DNA of 64,000 nucleotides from CAYZJV01 sp049310885 (GCF_049310885.1 NZ_JBMDYO010000003.1:248001-312000); one strand, 5' to 3'. Counted from the stretch's first letter, positions 24,387-33,139 are shown. Notes: generated by a model not told the origin, from the sequence alone. Made by a program: numbers and translations.

Positions 24387-26738
24387 TTACCCTTTAAGTG
24401 CTTTCAGATGATAAATCCTAGAACCGAAGTCACCAAGAACGCGAGTCTCCTTGTCATAGCCCGTGCCTCCAAACTGCTGGTTGAGAACGATGCCACGGTA
24501 AGCCAGTACATCACCATTTACGATGTAGTATTCCAATTCGTTCTCCAGATGTACCGTTTCGTCAACCAATCGTTGCAAGTTGCCATCGTTCTTTATTCTG
24601 ATGGGACTAACCATATTCACCAATGTTCCGAATGACTTTAGATCGATACGCTCCCTTCTCGGTGTCACTGCGTAGGTCAAATCTGGATCGGCTATCGGAA
24701 TCCGTAGGATGTCAGTTGGAGGATTTGGAATATTCAGCGTCTGGAAGAATAGGGCAAGCATTTCTGTCCGGTCAGGAGCAGATACGACCCAAATGGCTTG
24801 GTTGTTGTCTGCGATAGTCTTGAATCGAAAGAACTCCCCATATTGTAACAAGGAACGGTGGACTTTATAGAAGGCAATCTGATTCCTTATCACTTCATTC
24901 TCTTGTGTAGACAGTTGTGATAGATCCATCTCATAGCCGAGAAGTCCGAACGCCGCTACATTGAATCGTGATTCCAGATTTGAGACTCTTAAGGTCTGGT
25001 GGTTCGGAGATTCCGAAACATGAGCACCCATAGAGGAGAGCGGGTATCCATAGGAGGTTCCTTCTTGGATATACACGCGAGATAGCGCATCAGTGTTGTC
25101 ACTTGTCCATGTTTGGGGCATGTAGCAGAGCATACCCAAATCGAATCGGTTTCCCCCTGATGCGCATGATTCGAAAAGTAATTGTGGGAAAGCTTCGACA
25201 AAACGCTGGAGAAGCGAATAGAGCCCCAGCATGTATCGATGATTAAACTCCTCCTGTTGAAACTTTTCGCTATTGCTATACATATCGCTGAACATACGAT
25301 TCATATCCCATTTCACATAATCGACATTCGCCAATTTCCAGATATTTGAAAGGGATTCAAATAGATAGTCACGGACATCTTCCCGGGTAAGGTCGAGCAG
25401 GTATTGGTTCCTGCCTGGAGAAGGATTTCGCCCAGGTACCGATACCAACCATTCGGGATGTTCACGATAAAGTTGGCTCTTGCGGCTTACCATCTCAGGT
25501 TCACACCACAATCCGAACAACAAACCCATTCCATGGATTTTCTTGGAAAGGCTTGCCAATCCATCGGGTAGTTTCTTCGTATTGACTGTCCAATCTCCCA
25601 AGCTGGTTGTATCATCTTCTCGACTGCCAAACCACCCATCATCTAAAACGAACAGTTCCGCACCTAGGTCGGCTGCTTTTCTTGCTAATTTGAGTAGGGC
25701 ATGCTCAGAAAAATTGAAATAGGTTGCCTCCCAATTGTTTACCACGATAGGACGCTGATGATATTTCCAACTTCCTCGTACAATATGGCTATTGATAAAA
25801 CGGTGGAAGTTTCGGCTGGTTCCGTTCAATCCTTCGTGAGAGAAGGTAAGTATAGCTTCCGGTGTATGGAATTTTTCCCCGGGATGCAATTGCCAACTGA
25901 ATGTGGCAGGATTCAATCCTGTGAGCAAACGGACTTTTCCATAGGGTGTAGTCTCAATATGTTGTGCATGGTCTCCACTATAGATAAGATTGCATCCATA
26001 GCAGTCGCCCTGGTTGTCATTGTCCTCGTTCGTAGTCAGAAATAGACAGGGATTGTGACGGGAGGAACTGACTCCCGTCTTTGAATCATTCACATGGATT
26101 CCGCTTCGTAAACGTTGTGCTGTTCTATAGCGCTCTCGTGCCCATGCTCCGTCGAATGTAACTAGGGAATAGTCACTTGTAGGGAGATCCAGTTGAAGAC
26201 TGGAAAACCGCTGCAGGATAATTGTTTCCCCCATATCGTTCGTTAATGAAGCCTTTCTCACGATTACATTGGCTTGGTCGAATGTTGTGTAGCTTAGTTC
26301 AAGGCGAAGTGCCGATACTCGTTCCTTCAACACCACAATTAGAGTCATGCATTGGTTTTTATCTCCATAGGACTCGGGTAGACCGGAGAATGATCGAGGC
26401 TTCCCTTTGATGATTCGGTGTTCCTTATAATGGAAATCAGCAATCCTGTCACCGTTTTGGCGGCTGAAGAGAATCGGTGGTTCCCTAAAATCTCCCTTCC
26501 CATAACTGGAATATTCGAGGCAGATGTTGTCCAAGGTAAGTGATGGATGTTCTTCATCGTACGAAACGGAATTTCCTACCGAGATCGTATGTTTATCGTA
26601 CAGCGGTTCCATATGGTCTGTGGTACCGATTCTTCTTCCGTAGTAGAGTTGTTCAAGGTGGTTGGTCTCATTGACCCTGAAAATATAGGTTGTCCAAGCA
26701 GTGTGGAGGGTGAATACCAGATTTTTTTCATGTATCAT
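24387..26738 (-). CDS. Alpha-galactosidase, glycoside hydrolase family 36
   Basis: A 783-residue cytoplasmic alpha-galactosidase without a signal peptide, expected to release galactose from raffinose-type oligosaccharides. The nucleophile is Asp478 in YVKWDMNR and the acid/base Asp547 in WTSDNTD, both standing where family members of about 730 residues have them; CASGGNRFD and VLDDGWFG are further family marks. GGAG precedes the ATG. It is divergent from the mutarotase-like gene at 26890, across 150 bases with a shared palindrome. A transporter for the oligosaccharide is not in this part of the window. Confidence 0.93.
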   Translation of the reverse strand: MIHEKNLVFTLHTAWTTYIFRVNETNHLEQLYYGRRIGTTDHMEPLYDKHTISVGNSVSYDEEHPSLTLDNICLEYSSYGKGDFREPPILFSRQNGDRIADFHYKEHRIIKGKPRSFSGLPESYGDKNQCMTLIVVLKERVSALRLELSYTTFDQANVIVRKASLTNDMGETIILQRFSSLQLDLPTSDYSLVTFDGAWARERYRTAQRLRSGIHVNDSKTGVSSSRHNPCLFLTTNEDNDNQGDCYGCNLIYSGDHAQHIETTPYGKVRLLTGLNPATFSWQLHPGEKFHTPEAILTFSHEGLNGTSRNFHRFINSHIVRGSWKYHQRPIVVNNWEATYFNFSEHALLKLARKAADLGAELFVLDDGWFGSREDDTTSLGDWTVNTKKLPDGLASLSKKIHGMGLLFGLWCEPEMVSRKSQLYREHPEWLVSVPGRNPSPGRNQYLLDLTREDVRDYLFESLSNIWKLANVDYVKWDMNRMFSDMYSNSEKFQQEEFNHRYMLGLYSLLQRFVEAFPQLLFESCASGGNRFDLGMLCYMPQTWTSDNTDALSRVYIQEGTSYGYPLSSMGAHVSESPNHQTLRVSNLESRFNVAAFGLLGYEMDLSQLSTQENEVIRNQIAFYKVHRSLLQYGEFFRFKTIADNNQAIWVVSAPDRTEMLALFFQTLNIPNPPTDILRIPIADPDLTYAVTPRRERIDLKSFGTLVNMVSPIRIKNDGNLQRLVDETVHLENELEYYIVNGDVLAYRGIVLNQQFGGTGYDKETRVLGDFGSRIYHLKALKG

Positions 26739-26803
26739 CGCAATCTCCTGAAGACTGAGAGTTGTGGATGCCGTTTTTCCATGGTACTATCATGATGCTG
26801 TAC

Positions 26804-26863
26804 AGTATAGCCTGCTCCGACCGATTTATCACCCTTGAAAGGGTAATTTTTGTCGGATATCTG
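26804..26863. promoter_or_regulatory. Divergent promoters with shared palindrome (GH36 / mutarotase-like gene)
   Basis: Plus strand: TTGAAA (26835-26840), 17 bases, TATCTG (26858-26863). Minus strand: a weaker GTGATA (26827-26832), 17 bases, TATACT (26804-26809). The inverted repeat ACCCTTGAAAGGGT (26831-26844) covers or touches both -35 boxes, a fitting place for one regulator to control both genes. Confidence 0.5.
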
Positions 26864-26889
26864 GGCGTTTGTCATTAGGGGGAGGTCCT

Positions 26890-28137
26890 ATGGACGTAAG
26901 AAGGTTACAATTGTGGGAGGGCAGACAAGCTACCATGCTCTCCAACGACTCTTTGCGTACGGTTTTAGAAGATCGTGGTGGTATGGTATTGGAAATGAGC
27001 AATATCAGCGCTTCCGGGGGTAGGGTCAATGCGCATCCGCTCTACTATTTCCGAGGTCGTGAAGAGACCGTCGCTATGGATAAGAACCGCGACTACTGGA
27101 AAAATAGTAGCCTTCTCTACCTATTGGGAGGGAATTTTTTCTGTTTCCCAAATTTTGGTCCTGACCACCGTGTCGATGATGTCTATCATGAAGCCCACGG
27201 CTGGACTGCCAACGGCCTGTGGACAGTCGTAAAATATGGTACTGATGCCGAAATCGGTGCGAATTGGCTCTTGTCTACCATGGTAGGACCCGATTCCGCT
27301 TATCCATTTGAGGCTTGGAAGATTGATATGGTCTTACCAGGTCACCCGGTCCTCTATAGTAGTGTCACGGTGAAAAATACGGGACATGCTCCATTGGTCG
27401 CGAATGCCGCTTGGCACAATACGGTAGGTTCTCCGTTTTTGGAGTCGGGATGTGTAGTCAATCTCAGTGCAGATCGTTTCTGTACAGCAGCTCGACACAC
27501 GGAGTTCGATGATACGGGACGCTTAGCTTTTGGGAAGGAGTTTGACGATCTCACGAAAGCTCCTCTCAGGAAGGAGGGAGTTTGTGATGTATCAGAAGTT
27601 CCCGGAATGGTCGGCTACACCGATTTTATCACAGGAAAGATTCCCGACAGTACGCGTCTTGGATGGAGTAGTGTGATAAACCCTCGACTCAAGATGGTGT
27701 ATTTCTCCTTCTTTCCAGGTCCCGCTGCATTGGAAGCCAATGAAGTACCATTACGGTTTAATAATCTCTGGATGCAGTATGGCGGTAGACCATTTGCTCC
27801 TTGGGCTCTCTACGATGGAGGTACCGATCAGACCTTCTGCTTGGGGGTTGAGAATTCTATCGGTAATTTTGCGAATGGATTGGGCAAGTCGGTGACGGAA
27901 CCAGAAGTTCTCGGTTCTCCTACTACGGTATTGTTACCACCGGGAGAGACTCGGGTACAACGGTATGGTACCGCGTTCACAAGTTACGAGAATGCGAAGA
28001 TGGGTGCTGGAATTCAGTCGGTTGAGCAAGTTGTAGAAGGCTTGGTTCTCAAACGAGGGAAGTCGTGGGCATTCATCGAAAGCGATTCAACCTTCCATTT
28101 CCTTAAACTGATGGAGAATAAGGTCATTCCCGAATAA
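26890..28137 (+). CDS. Uncharacterised protein, possibly galactose-mutarotase fold
   Basis: A 415-residue protein without signal peptide or membrane helix. The beta-rich sequence, with VLEMSNISASGGRVNAHPLYYF at the start, repeated Trp-Asn-His segments (NAAWHNTVGSPFLESG) and a GWSSVINPRLKMVYFSFFPG strand, resembles proteins of the aldose 1-epimerase superfold, but no catalytic set could be fixed. The ATG at 26890 has GGGGAGG six bases upstream; an earlier in-frame ATG at 26869 has none. Divergence from an alpha-galactosidase suggests a role in galactoside use, for example mutarotation of released sugar. Function not assigned. Confidence 0.7.
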   Translation: MDVRRLQLWEGRQATMLSNDSLRTVLEDRGGMVLEMSNISASGGRVNAHPLYYFRGREETVAMDKNRDYWKNSSLLYLLGGNFFCFPNFGPDHRVDDVYHEAHGWTANGLWTVVKYGTDAEIGANWLLSTMVGPDSAYPFEAWKIDMVLPGHPVLYSSVTVKNTGHAPLVANAAWHNTVGSPFLESGCVVNLSADRFCTAARHTEFDDTGRLAFGKEFDDLTKAPLRKEGVCDVSEVPGMVGYTDFITGKIPDSTRLGWSSVINPRLKMVYFSFFPGPAALEANEVPLRFNNLWMQYGGRPFAPWALYDGGTDQTFCLGVENSIGNFANGLGKSVTEPEVLGSPTTVLLPPGETRVQRYGTAFTSYENAKMGAGIQSVEQVVEGLVLKRGKSWAFIESDSTFHFLKLMENKVIPE

Positions 28138-28160
28138 TCAGTACATAGGAAGAATTGTGC

Positions 28161-28187
28161 AAAGTCCTCCAGTCAGATGGAGGGCTT
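28161..28187 (+). terminator. Hairpin after the mutarotase-like gene
   Basis: AAAGTCCTCCA and TGGAGGGCTTT pair around TCAGA-type loop bases with one mismatch. T residues after it are few (TACTGT), so termination may be partial. Confidence 0.6.
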
Positions 28188-28237
28188 TACTGTATATACA
28201 GAAAAGTCTTGGGGAAAGAGGATTCCACCGAATAAGG

Positions 28238-28266
28238 AACGGGGACATCGCTAGGATGTCCCCGTT
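28238..28266 (-). terminator. Hairpin downstream of tRNA-Cys
   Basis: AACGGGGACATC and GATGTCCCCGTT form a perfect 12-base-pair stem with a 5-base loop, three bases beyond the tRNA 3' end on the minus strand. The tail CCTTATT is only weakly T-rich. It may terminate the transcript or define the tRNA precursor end. Confidence 0.6.
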
Positions 28267-28269
28267 ATC

Positions 28270-28341
28270 AGGTGCCGACCGGATTCGAACCGGTGCATAG
28301 AGGTTTTGCAGACCTGTCCCTTACCACTTGGGTACGGCACC
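28270..28341 (-). tRNA. tRNA-Cys (anticodon GCA)
   Basis: Read on the minus strand the 72 bases give a full cloverleaf: acceptor GGTGCCG with CGGCACC, anticodon loop CTGCAAA with anticodon GCA, and T-arm CCGGTTCGAATCCGG. The discriminator base is U, as expected for cysteine tRNA. The 3' CCA is not encoded (TGA follows the discriminator pairing), so it must be added by the nucleotidyltransferase. Confidence 0.95.
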
Positions 28342-28353
28342 ATTGCATTTGGG

Positions 28354-28382
28354 AAGATACCAGAAAACAAGGCGATTTGCAA
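28354..28382 (-). promoter_or_regulatory. Promoter of tRNA-Cys
   Basis: Minus-strand TTGCAA (28377-28382), 17 bases, TATCTT (28354-28359), ending 12 bases before the tRNA 5' end. The 381 bases between 28138 and 28518 thus hold a hairpin, the tRNA with its hairpin and promoter, and the DeoR control region; nothing else was seen. Confidence 0.55.
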
Positions 28383-28448
28383 CCCTGTCATGTGATTTGC
28401 CAATACAATATTTATGAACTATTTTGTTTGATTGAATACACAATAATT

Positions 28449-28499
28449 CATTGACAGAAGCCAAAACGTTCATTACAATTCAAAAAAGTTCATAACAGT
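28449..28499 (+). promoter_or_regulatory. DeoR operon promoter with repeated TTCATTACA operator
   Basis: TTGACA (28453-28458), 17 bases and TACAAT (28476-28481) form a near-consensus promoter. TTCATTGACA (28449), TTCATTACA (28471) and TTCATAACA (28491) repeat in the same direction at 22 and 20 bases, about two helical turns, over the -35, the -10 and the start of the transcript. This is a probable site for the DeoR-type protein encoded next. Confidence 0.62.
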
Positions 28500-28518
28500 G
28501 TGAAGAAAAGGATAGGTC

Positions 28519-29295
28519 ATGATACCTGCAGATAGGCAGCGCCAGATTCTCAATCTCATAACCCAAGACGGTGTCGTGCAAGTCCAAGATCTAAGCGAGC
28601 GTTTTGGAGTGAGTGTCTTGACCATCCGACGGGACTTGGATCATTTGGCGAATGAGGGATTGGTAGAGCGGACACATGGAGGAGCTACCCTACGGAGAAG
28701 TCTACCGGTCGAACCTGCCTATACACAGAAAGCCCTCGAATTTACCCAAGAGAAACAGTTGATCGGAGAAGCCGCAGCAGCATTGATTGAAGAGGGAGAT
28801 ACCGTTTTCATCAATAGTGGATCGACGACTTACGAGGTAATCAAAGCCCTGCGTAACCATCGCATTACCATTGTAACCAACAATATGGATGCGGCATGGG
28901 TGGCAAATGAAGATGCACTTTTCAGACTCATCTTCGTGGGAGGGGTGTACAGGACCCGTTCACACTCTGTATCCGGAGGTCTCTCACAACCCATTCTAAA
29001 CCAGATATATGCGAATAAATCGATTATCGGTGTAGATGGGTTCAGTCTTTCAGCCGGTTTGACGACTCCTGTCATCGAGGAGGCTGAGACTACCCGTTTA
29101 ATGATAGAGAGAACAGTTGGAAAGGTGATTGTGGTAGCAACGAATAATAAAGTTGGCGTGTTGTCTAATTTTGGGACTGTCGACGCAAAAGAGGTAGATG
29201 TCCTGATTACTGATAGGCAAGGTGGAATTCTCCTCTCCCGACAGGAATTGGAAGAGAAGAAGATTGAGTTGATTATCGCAGGCGTAGCCTGCTGA
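28519..29295 (+). CDS. DeoR-family transcriptional regulator
   Basis: A 258-residue regulator: N-terminal helix-turn-helix (residues 5-57, RQRQILNLITQDGVVQV then FGVSVLTIRRDLDHL and THGGA) and a C-terminal sugar-phosphate sensing domain with NSGSTTYEV near residue 95 and the GVDGFSL stretch near 174. Members usually repress operons until a phosphorylated sugar or triose binds. Here it heads an operon with a malate/lactate-type dehydrogenase and malic enzyme, so the effector may be a glycolytic intermediate. GGATAGG precedes the ATG and the gene is probably autoregulated through the repeats at 28449-28499. Confidence 0.93.
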   Translation: MIPADRQRQILNLITQDGVVQVQDLSERFGVSVLTIRRDLDHLANEGLVERTHGGATLRRSLPVEPAYTQKALEFTQEKQLIGEAAAALIEEGDTVFINSGSTTYEVIKALRNHRITIVTNNMDAAWVANEDALFRLIFVGGVYRTRSHSVSGGLSQPILNQIYANKSIIGVDGFSLSAGLTTPVIEEAETTRLMIERTVGKVIVVATNNKVGVLSNFGTVDAKEVDVLITDRQGGILLSRQELEEKKIELIIAGVAC

Positions 29296-29315
29296 AAAGT
29301 GAATGGAGGTGCTCA

Positions 29316-30443
29316 ATGGCGTATGAAGATGCCTACAAGGATTGCGTATGGGTCGATTTCTCTATTTTGGAATCATTTATGGTCGATACCCTGAAAGCAA
29401 GTGGAATCCCAGCAGACGATGCGAAGGTCATAGGGGATGTCCTGATCGAATCTGACAAGCGGGGGATAGATTCACACGGAATTGGAAGACTGAAGCCTAT
29501 CTATATTGATCGTATCGCGATTGGAATCATGAATCCCATAACCGAGATTGAAGTACTGAAGGACGATTTGACCACAGCTGTGCTCGACGGTCATAACGGT
29601 ATGGGACATGTAGTAGGTAAGAAAGCCATGGAGATGGCTATTCAAAAGGCGAAGAAGTATGGCATGGGTATGGTCGCAGTACGAAACAGCAACCACTACG
29701 GAATTGCCGGCTATTATGCAACTATGGCTATAGAAGCAGGAATGATTGGAATTACGGGAACCAACGCCCGTCCCTCCATAGCACCTACGTTTGGTGTTGA
29801 GAATATGATGGGCACAAACCCAATGACATTTGGGATTCCGACCGATGAAGTATTTCCCTTCGTTCTCGATTGTGCTACGAGCGTAACCCAGCGAGGAAAG
29901 ATTGAAGTGTATGGAAGAGCTGGTAAAGAGTTACCTCCAGGTTGGGTAATCGGGCTAGATGGAAAGACTCGTACGGATACTGATCAGGTTCTTAAGGATC
30001 TCACCACAGGCAAGGCAGCCCTCACCCCGCTCGGAGGAATTGGAGAAGAGACCGGAGGCTATAAAGGCTTCGGTTACTCGATGGTGGTAGAAATCCTCTC
30101 TGCAGCACTCCAAGACGGCTCATTTATGAAGGAGTTGAACGGTTTTGATGCCGATCACAAACCAATTCCATATCCTCTAGGTCACTTCTTCATTGCTATC
30201 GACCCAGAACGCTTTATGGGCTTGGAAGTATTCAAGAAAGTTGCCGGTACGATTTGTCGACAGATTCGCAGCTCCAAGAAGGCACCCGGAGAAGATCGTA
30301 TCTACACCGCAGGAGAGAAGGAATACGAAGCCTGGCAATATAGGAAGGAACATGGCTGTCCTGTTCCACCAAGCTTGCAGAAGGCGATGGTCGAGATGCG
30401 TGATACATTCAAGCTCGACTACCACTTCGACTTCGAAAAATAA
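29316..30443 (+). CDS. Malate/L-lactate/ureidoglycolate dehydrogenase family (Ldh_2)
   Basis: A 375-residue NAD(P)-dependent 2-hydroxyacid dehydrogenase of the MDH/LDH2 family, unrelated to classical lactate dehydrogenases. SDKRGIDSHGIGRL near residue 50 and VAVRNSNHYGIAGYYA near 125 are hallmark segments, the latter with the catalytic His; GTNPMTFGIPT near 167 and GGYKGFG near 245 follow as usual. The family includes malate, lactate, diketogulonate and ureidoglycolate dehydrogenases. Because malic enzyme follows 25 bases later, malate dehydrogenase is the most likely activity. GGAGG precedes the ATG. Confidence 0.85.
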   Translation: MAYEDAYKDCVWVDFSILESFMVDTLKASGIPADDAKVIGDVLIESDKRGIDSHGIGRLKPIYIDRIAIGIMNPITEIEVLKDDLTTAVLDGHNGMGHVVGKKAMEMAIQKAKKYGMGMVAVRNSNHYGIAGYYATMAIEAGMIGITGTNARPSIAPTFGVENMMGTNPMTFGIPTDEVFPFVLDCATSVTQRGKIEVYGRAGKELPPGWVIGLDGKTRTDTDQVLKDLTTGKAALTPLGGIGEETGGYKGFGYSMVVEILSAALQDGSFMKELNGFDADHKPIPYPLGHFFIAIDPERFMGLEVFKKVAGTICRQIRSSKKAPGEDRIYTAGEKEYEAWQYRKEHGCPVPPSLQKAMVEMRDTFKLDYHFDFEK

Positions 30444-30468
30444 AGAGAAAGGATCAAGGGATACAAGT

Positions 30469-31755
30469 ATGGATGAATTGAAAGAAAAAGCGTTGAAGTA
30501 CCACTCTATGGGCGGTGTTCCGGGAAAGGTCTCAGTAGTTCCGACAAAGCCATGCCAGACCGCAGATGAGCTATCTCTCGCCTACACCCCAGGAGTGGCA
30601 AAACCGGTATTGGAGATCGAAGCGAATCCTGAGGATGCCTATAAATATACATCCAAGGGTAACCTTGTCGCTGTCATTTCCAATGGCACGGCAATTCTTG
30701 GACTCGGTGACCGTGGCCCATTAGCCTCAAAACCGGTCATGGAAGGGAAGGGAGTCTTGTTCAAACGCTTCGCGGATATCGATGTCTTCGATATCGAGCT
30801 CGATGTTAAGGATCCCAAGAAAATCATCGAAATGGTAAAGGCGATGGAGCCTACCTTCGGAGGAGTAAATCTCGAGGATATTAAAGGGCCGGAGTGTTTT
30901 GAGATAGAACAGGCTCTCATAGAACAGTGTGATATCCCAATATTCCACGATGACCAGCATGGGACAGCCATTATTTCGACTGCAGGGTTACTCAATGCAA
31001 CGGAGATTGTCGGGAAGAGACTCTCTGATATTAAAGTTGTAGTTAATGGGGCTGGAGCTGCAGGAATTTCCTGTGCAAAGATGTTCGTTGCCGCGGGAGT
31101 CGATCCTTCCCATATCGTAATGTTGGATAGCAAAGGCGTCATCTATAAAGGTCGTACTGCCGGTATGACAAAAGAGAAGCGTGAATTTGCGATTGATACC
31201 GATATGAGGACCCTCGAAGAAGCGATAAGGGATGCAGATGTTTTCATGGGATTATCTGTGGCGGATTGTGTTACTCCCGAAATGCTCAACTCCATGGCGA
31301 AGGATCCCATTGTGTTTGCCATGAGTAACCCGAATCCGGAAATACCTTATGAAGTTGCAGTCGCTACCCGTAGTGATGTAATCATGGCAACAGGAAGAAG
31401 TGACTATCCGAACCAGATCAATAACGTTTTGGGGTTCCCGTTCATTTTTAGAGGAGCTCTGGATGTACGCGCCTCCTCTATCTCTGAAGGGATGAAAATG
31501 GCAGCAGCAAAGGCTCTAGCTGCTCTTGCGAAGGAACCGGTTCCCGAGGTGGTAAGGAAAGCTTATGGAGGCAAGGACTTTACATTTGGACGGAATTATA
31601 TTGTTCCCAAGCCATTTGACCCTAGGGTGATCGAATGGGAAGCTGTAGCCGTAGCGAAAGCTGCATGTGAAGAGGGTATAGCATTACACCCGATTACCGA
31701 TTGGGAGGGGTACCAGAAATCATTAGCAGAACGGATGGCACACTACTGGGAGTAA
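30469..31755 (+). CDS. NAD(P)-dependent malic enzyme
   Basis: A 428-residue bacterial-type malic enzyme that turns malate into pyruvate and CO2. LSLAYTPGVAKPV near residue 38, the catalytic Lys region in LEIEANPED and YTSKGNLVAVISNGTAILGLGD, IPIFHDDQHGTAI near 155 with the metal acidic pair, and VNGAGAAG near 192 for the cofactor all match. The ATG at 30469 is taken because it begins exactly at the conserved start (MDELKEKALKYH); AAGGG lies eight bases before it. Third gene of the DeoR operon, and ends before a strong terminator. With Oad it connects malate, oxaloacetate and pyruvate. Confidence 0.93.
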   Translation: MDELKEKALKYHSMGGVPGKVSVVPTKPCQTADELSLAYTPGVAKPVLEIEANPEDAYKYTSKGNLVAVISNGTAILGLGDRGPLASKPVMEGKGVLFKRFADIDVFDIELDVKDPKKIIEMVKAMEPTFGGVNLEDIKGPECFEIEQALIEQCDIPIFHDDQHGTAIISTAGLLNATEIVGKRLSDIKVVVNGAGAAGISCAKMFVAAGVDPSHIVMLDSKGVIYKGRTAGMTKEKREFAIDTDMRTLEEAIRDADVFMGLSVADCVTPEMLNSMAKDPIVFAMSNPNPEIPYEVAVATRSDVIMATGRSDYPNQINNVLGFPFIFRGALDVRASSISEGMKMAAAKALAALAKEPVPEVVRKAYGGKDFTFGRNYIVPKPFDPRVIEWEAVAVAKAACEEGIALHPITDWEGYQKSLAERMAHYWE

Positions 31756-31778
31756 TTTCTCGTTATACCAGTATCCCT

Positions 31779-31813
31779 ACTGCCCGCAAGGAGAATTCTT
31801 GGCGGGCAGTTTT
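31779..31813 (+). terminator. Terminator of the DeoR-malic enzyme operon
   Basis: ACTGCCCGC with AAG, and CTT with GCGGGCAGT, form a long GC-rich stem, followed by TTTTCT. It lies between two convergent stop codons and may act for both directions. Confidence 0.85.
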
Positions 31814-32416
31814 CTAATCTTCGATCCCCCAAACCTGCTTCAATTGGTCCTTTGCTTGATCCAAGACTTCTTGGTACTGGTTCGATAACTGTGTGTAATT
31901 CCTCTGTAGCATCTGTACAAATTCGGGATCCTGGTCCATGGACATGCTGGGAGCTTTTCCATACTTTTGCATCATTTGTTCCCGTTTCTGTTCATACATG
32001 GGTTTGTATTGTTGATGTGCTCTTTCCAACAATGACTCGCGGGCTTCGAAATACTTCCCCATGAACTGTCCTATCTGTCCGATAAGACCCGCAGTATCAC
32101 TTTCTGGACCATCGATAATCTCTACGATATGGTGCATCTTCTCTAATCGTTCGGTGAAATCGGGGCTCTGGGGTAATGCCACATTAAGTAGTACAGTCGA
32201 AGCGATGCCCTGTCTCACTAAAGGTTTGTCCTCGGCTTTGACCGATTTGAATCCTTTTTCAAACGATTTTCCGTCCGCTTCAATGTCAGTCAGATAGGTT
32301 CCCGCCAATCGTCTTCCCTCACCAATGAGATTGTCTTTTCTGATCTTTTCCGGGTCGGCTTCGATGCCTTCGGTTTTCTCTAGTGCGATTTCCCAAGCCG
32401 ATTTGAGTAGTGACAT
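31814..32416 (-). CDS. Conserved-looking protein of unknown function
   Basis: A 200-residue soluble, mostly helical protein with no signal peptide or membrane segment. It is rich in charged residues and Gln toward the C terminus (YKPMYEQKREQMMQKYGK, then YTQLSNQYQEVLDQAKDQL), which suggests helical bundles or a short coiled coil. I do not recognise a family. AAGGAG lies eight bases before the ATG, so expression as a protein is credible. Neighbours are malic enzyme (convergent) and a TRIC/UPF0126 channel (divergent), giving no hint of function. Confidence 0.65.
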   Translation of the reverse strand: MSLLKSAWEIALEKTEGIEADPEKIRKDNLIGEGRRLAGTYLTDIEADGKSFEKGFKSVKAEDKPLVRQGIASTVLLNVALPQSPDFTERLEKMHHIVEIIDGPESDTAGLIGQIGQFMGKYFEARESLLERAHQQYKPMYEQKREQMMQKYGKAPSMSMDQDPEFVQMLQRNYTQLSNQYQEVLDQAKDQLKQVWGIED

Positions 32417-32459
32417 AGTTTTGACTCCTTACATGTGTAAGATAGCGGTAAGGAGCCGC

Positions 32460-32488
32460 TTGGACAAGGGTTTTCTCCGTGCTATGCT
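32460..32488 (+). promoter_or_regulatory. Leaderless-type promoter of the UPF0126 gene
   Basis: TTGGAC (32460-32465), 17 bases, TATGCT (32483-32488), six bases, ATG at 32495. No Shine-Dalgarno sequence fits between. Confidence 0.6.
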
Positions 32489-32494
32489 CTCGAC

Positions 32495-33139
32495 ATGGAT
32501 TCGACACTATTGTTTGCATTCGACATTTTTGGAACGATCGTATTCGCGATCACTGGAGCCGTGCGTGGCGTCAGGCATCGCCTAGACTTCCTTGGTGTGG
32601 TCGTTTTGGCGTGCACCGTCGGAGTTGGTGGAGGAATTTTTCGGGATCTGCTTCTCGGAGCTACTCCTGTTGCTGCGTATGAGCATGAGAGTTACCTTCT
32701 CGTATCGATAGCAATTGGTGCAGTAGTATTTTTCCTTGCCCCACAAGTTGTAGGACGGTGGCGTCTAGTGGCTTTGGGAGATGCTATCGGCTTGGGTGTT
32801 TTTACCGCCCTGGGTGCCGCGAAGGGCATGCTTTATGGCGTTGGGCCGATTGGGATCATCCTCTCGGGAGTATTCTCCGCTGTTGCAGGTGGAGTTATCC
32901 GCGATGTGATGGTGAGGGAGATTCCTGTGGTACTCACCTCGGATTTCTATGCTACTGCCAGTCTGATAGGGGGAGGAGTCTTTCTCATTCTCAGTGGAAC
33001 CTCGTTACCTTTTGCTCTCATTATCACTCTCACAGCCTGTACAGTGACAGCCATACGGCTTCTAGCCATGAAGTTCAAAATCCATCTTCCGATTGCGAAA
33101 TCATGGCTTGGCTCGGATGACGATATGGACGTTGGGTGA
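32495..33139 (+). CDS. TRIC-type cation channel family membrane protein (UPF0126)
   Basis: A 214-residue protein with seven likely membrane helices. Two homologous halves carry the family segments FDIFGTIVFAITGAVRG and VGVGGGIFRDLLLG (N half) and GDAIGLGVFTALGAAKG and AVAGGVIRDVMVREIP (C half). Bacterial members (YadS/YicG relatives) are homotrimeric K+ or glycine-related channels of unclear role. The ATG directly follows a -10 box by six bases. The gene ends 22 bases before the AlaX-type gene. Confidence 0.87.
   Translation: MDSTLLFAFDIFGTIVFAITGAVRGVRHRLDFLGVVVLACTVGVGGGIFRDLLLGATPVAAYEHESYLLVSIAIGAVVFFLAPQVVGRWRLVALGDAIGLGVFTALGAAKGMLYGVGPIGIILSGVFSAVAGGVIRDVMVREIPVVLTSDFYATASLIGGGVFLILSGTSLPFALIITLTACTVTAIRLLAMKFKIHLPIAKSWLGSDDDMDVG

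Noticed and set aside
30193..30468. N-terminal extension of malic enzyme
   Set aside because: It lies over the end of the dehydrogenase gene in another frame and has no ribosome site; the family start is at 30469.
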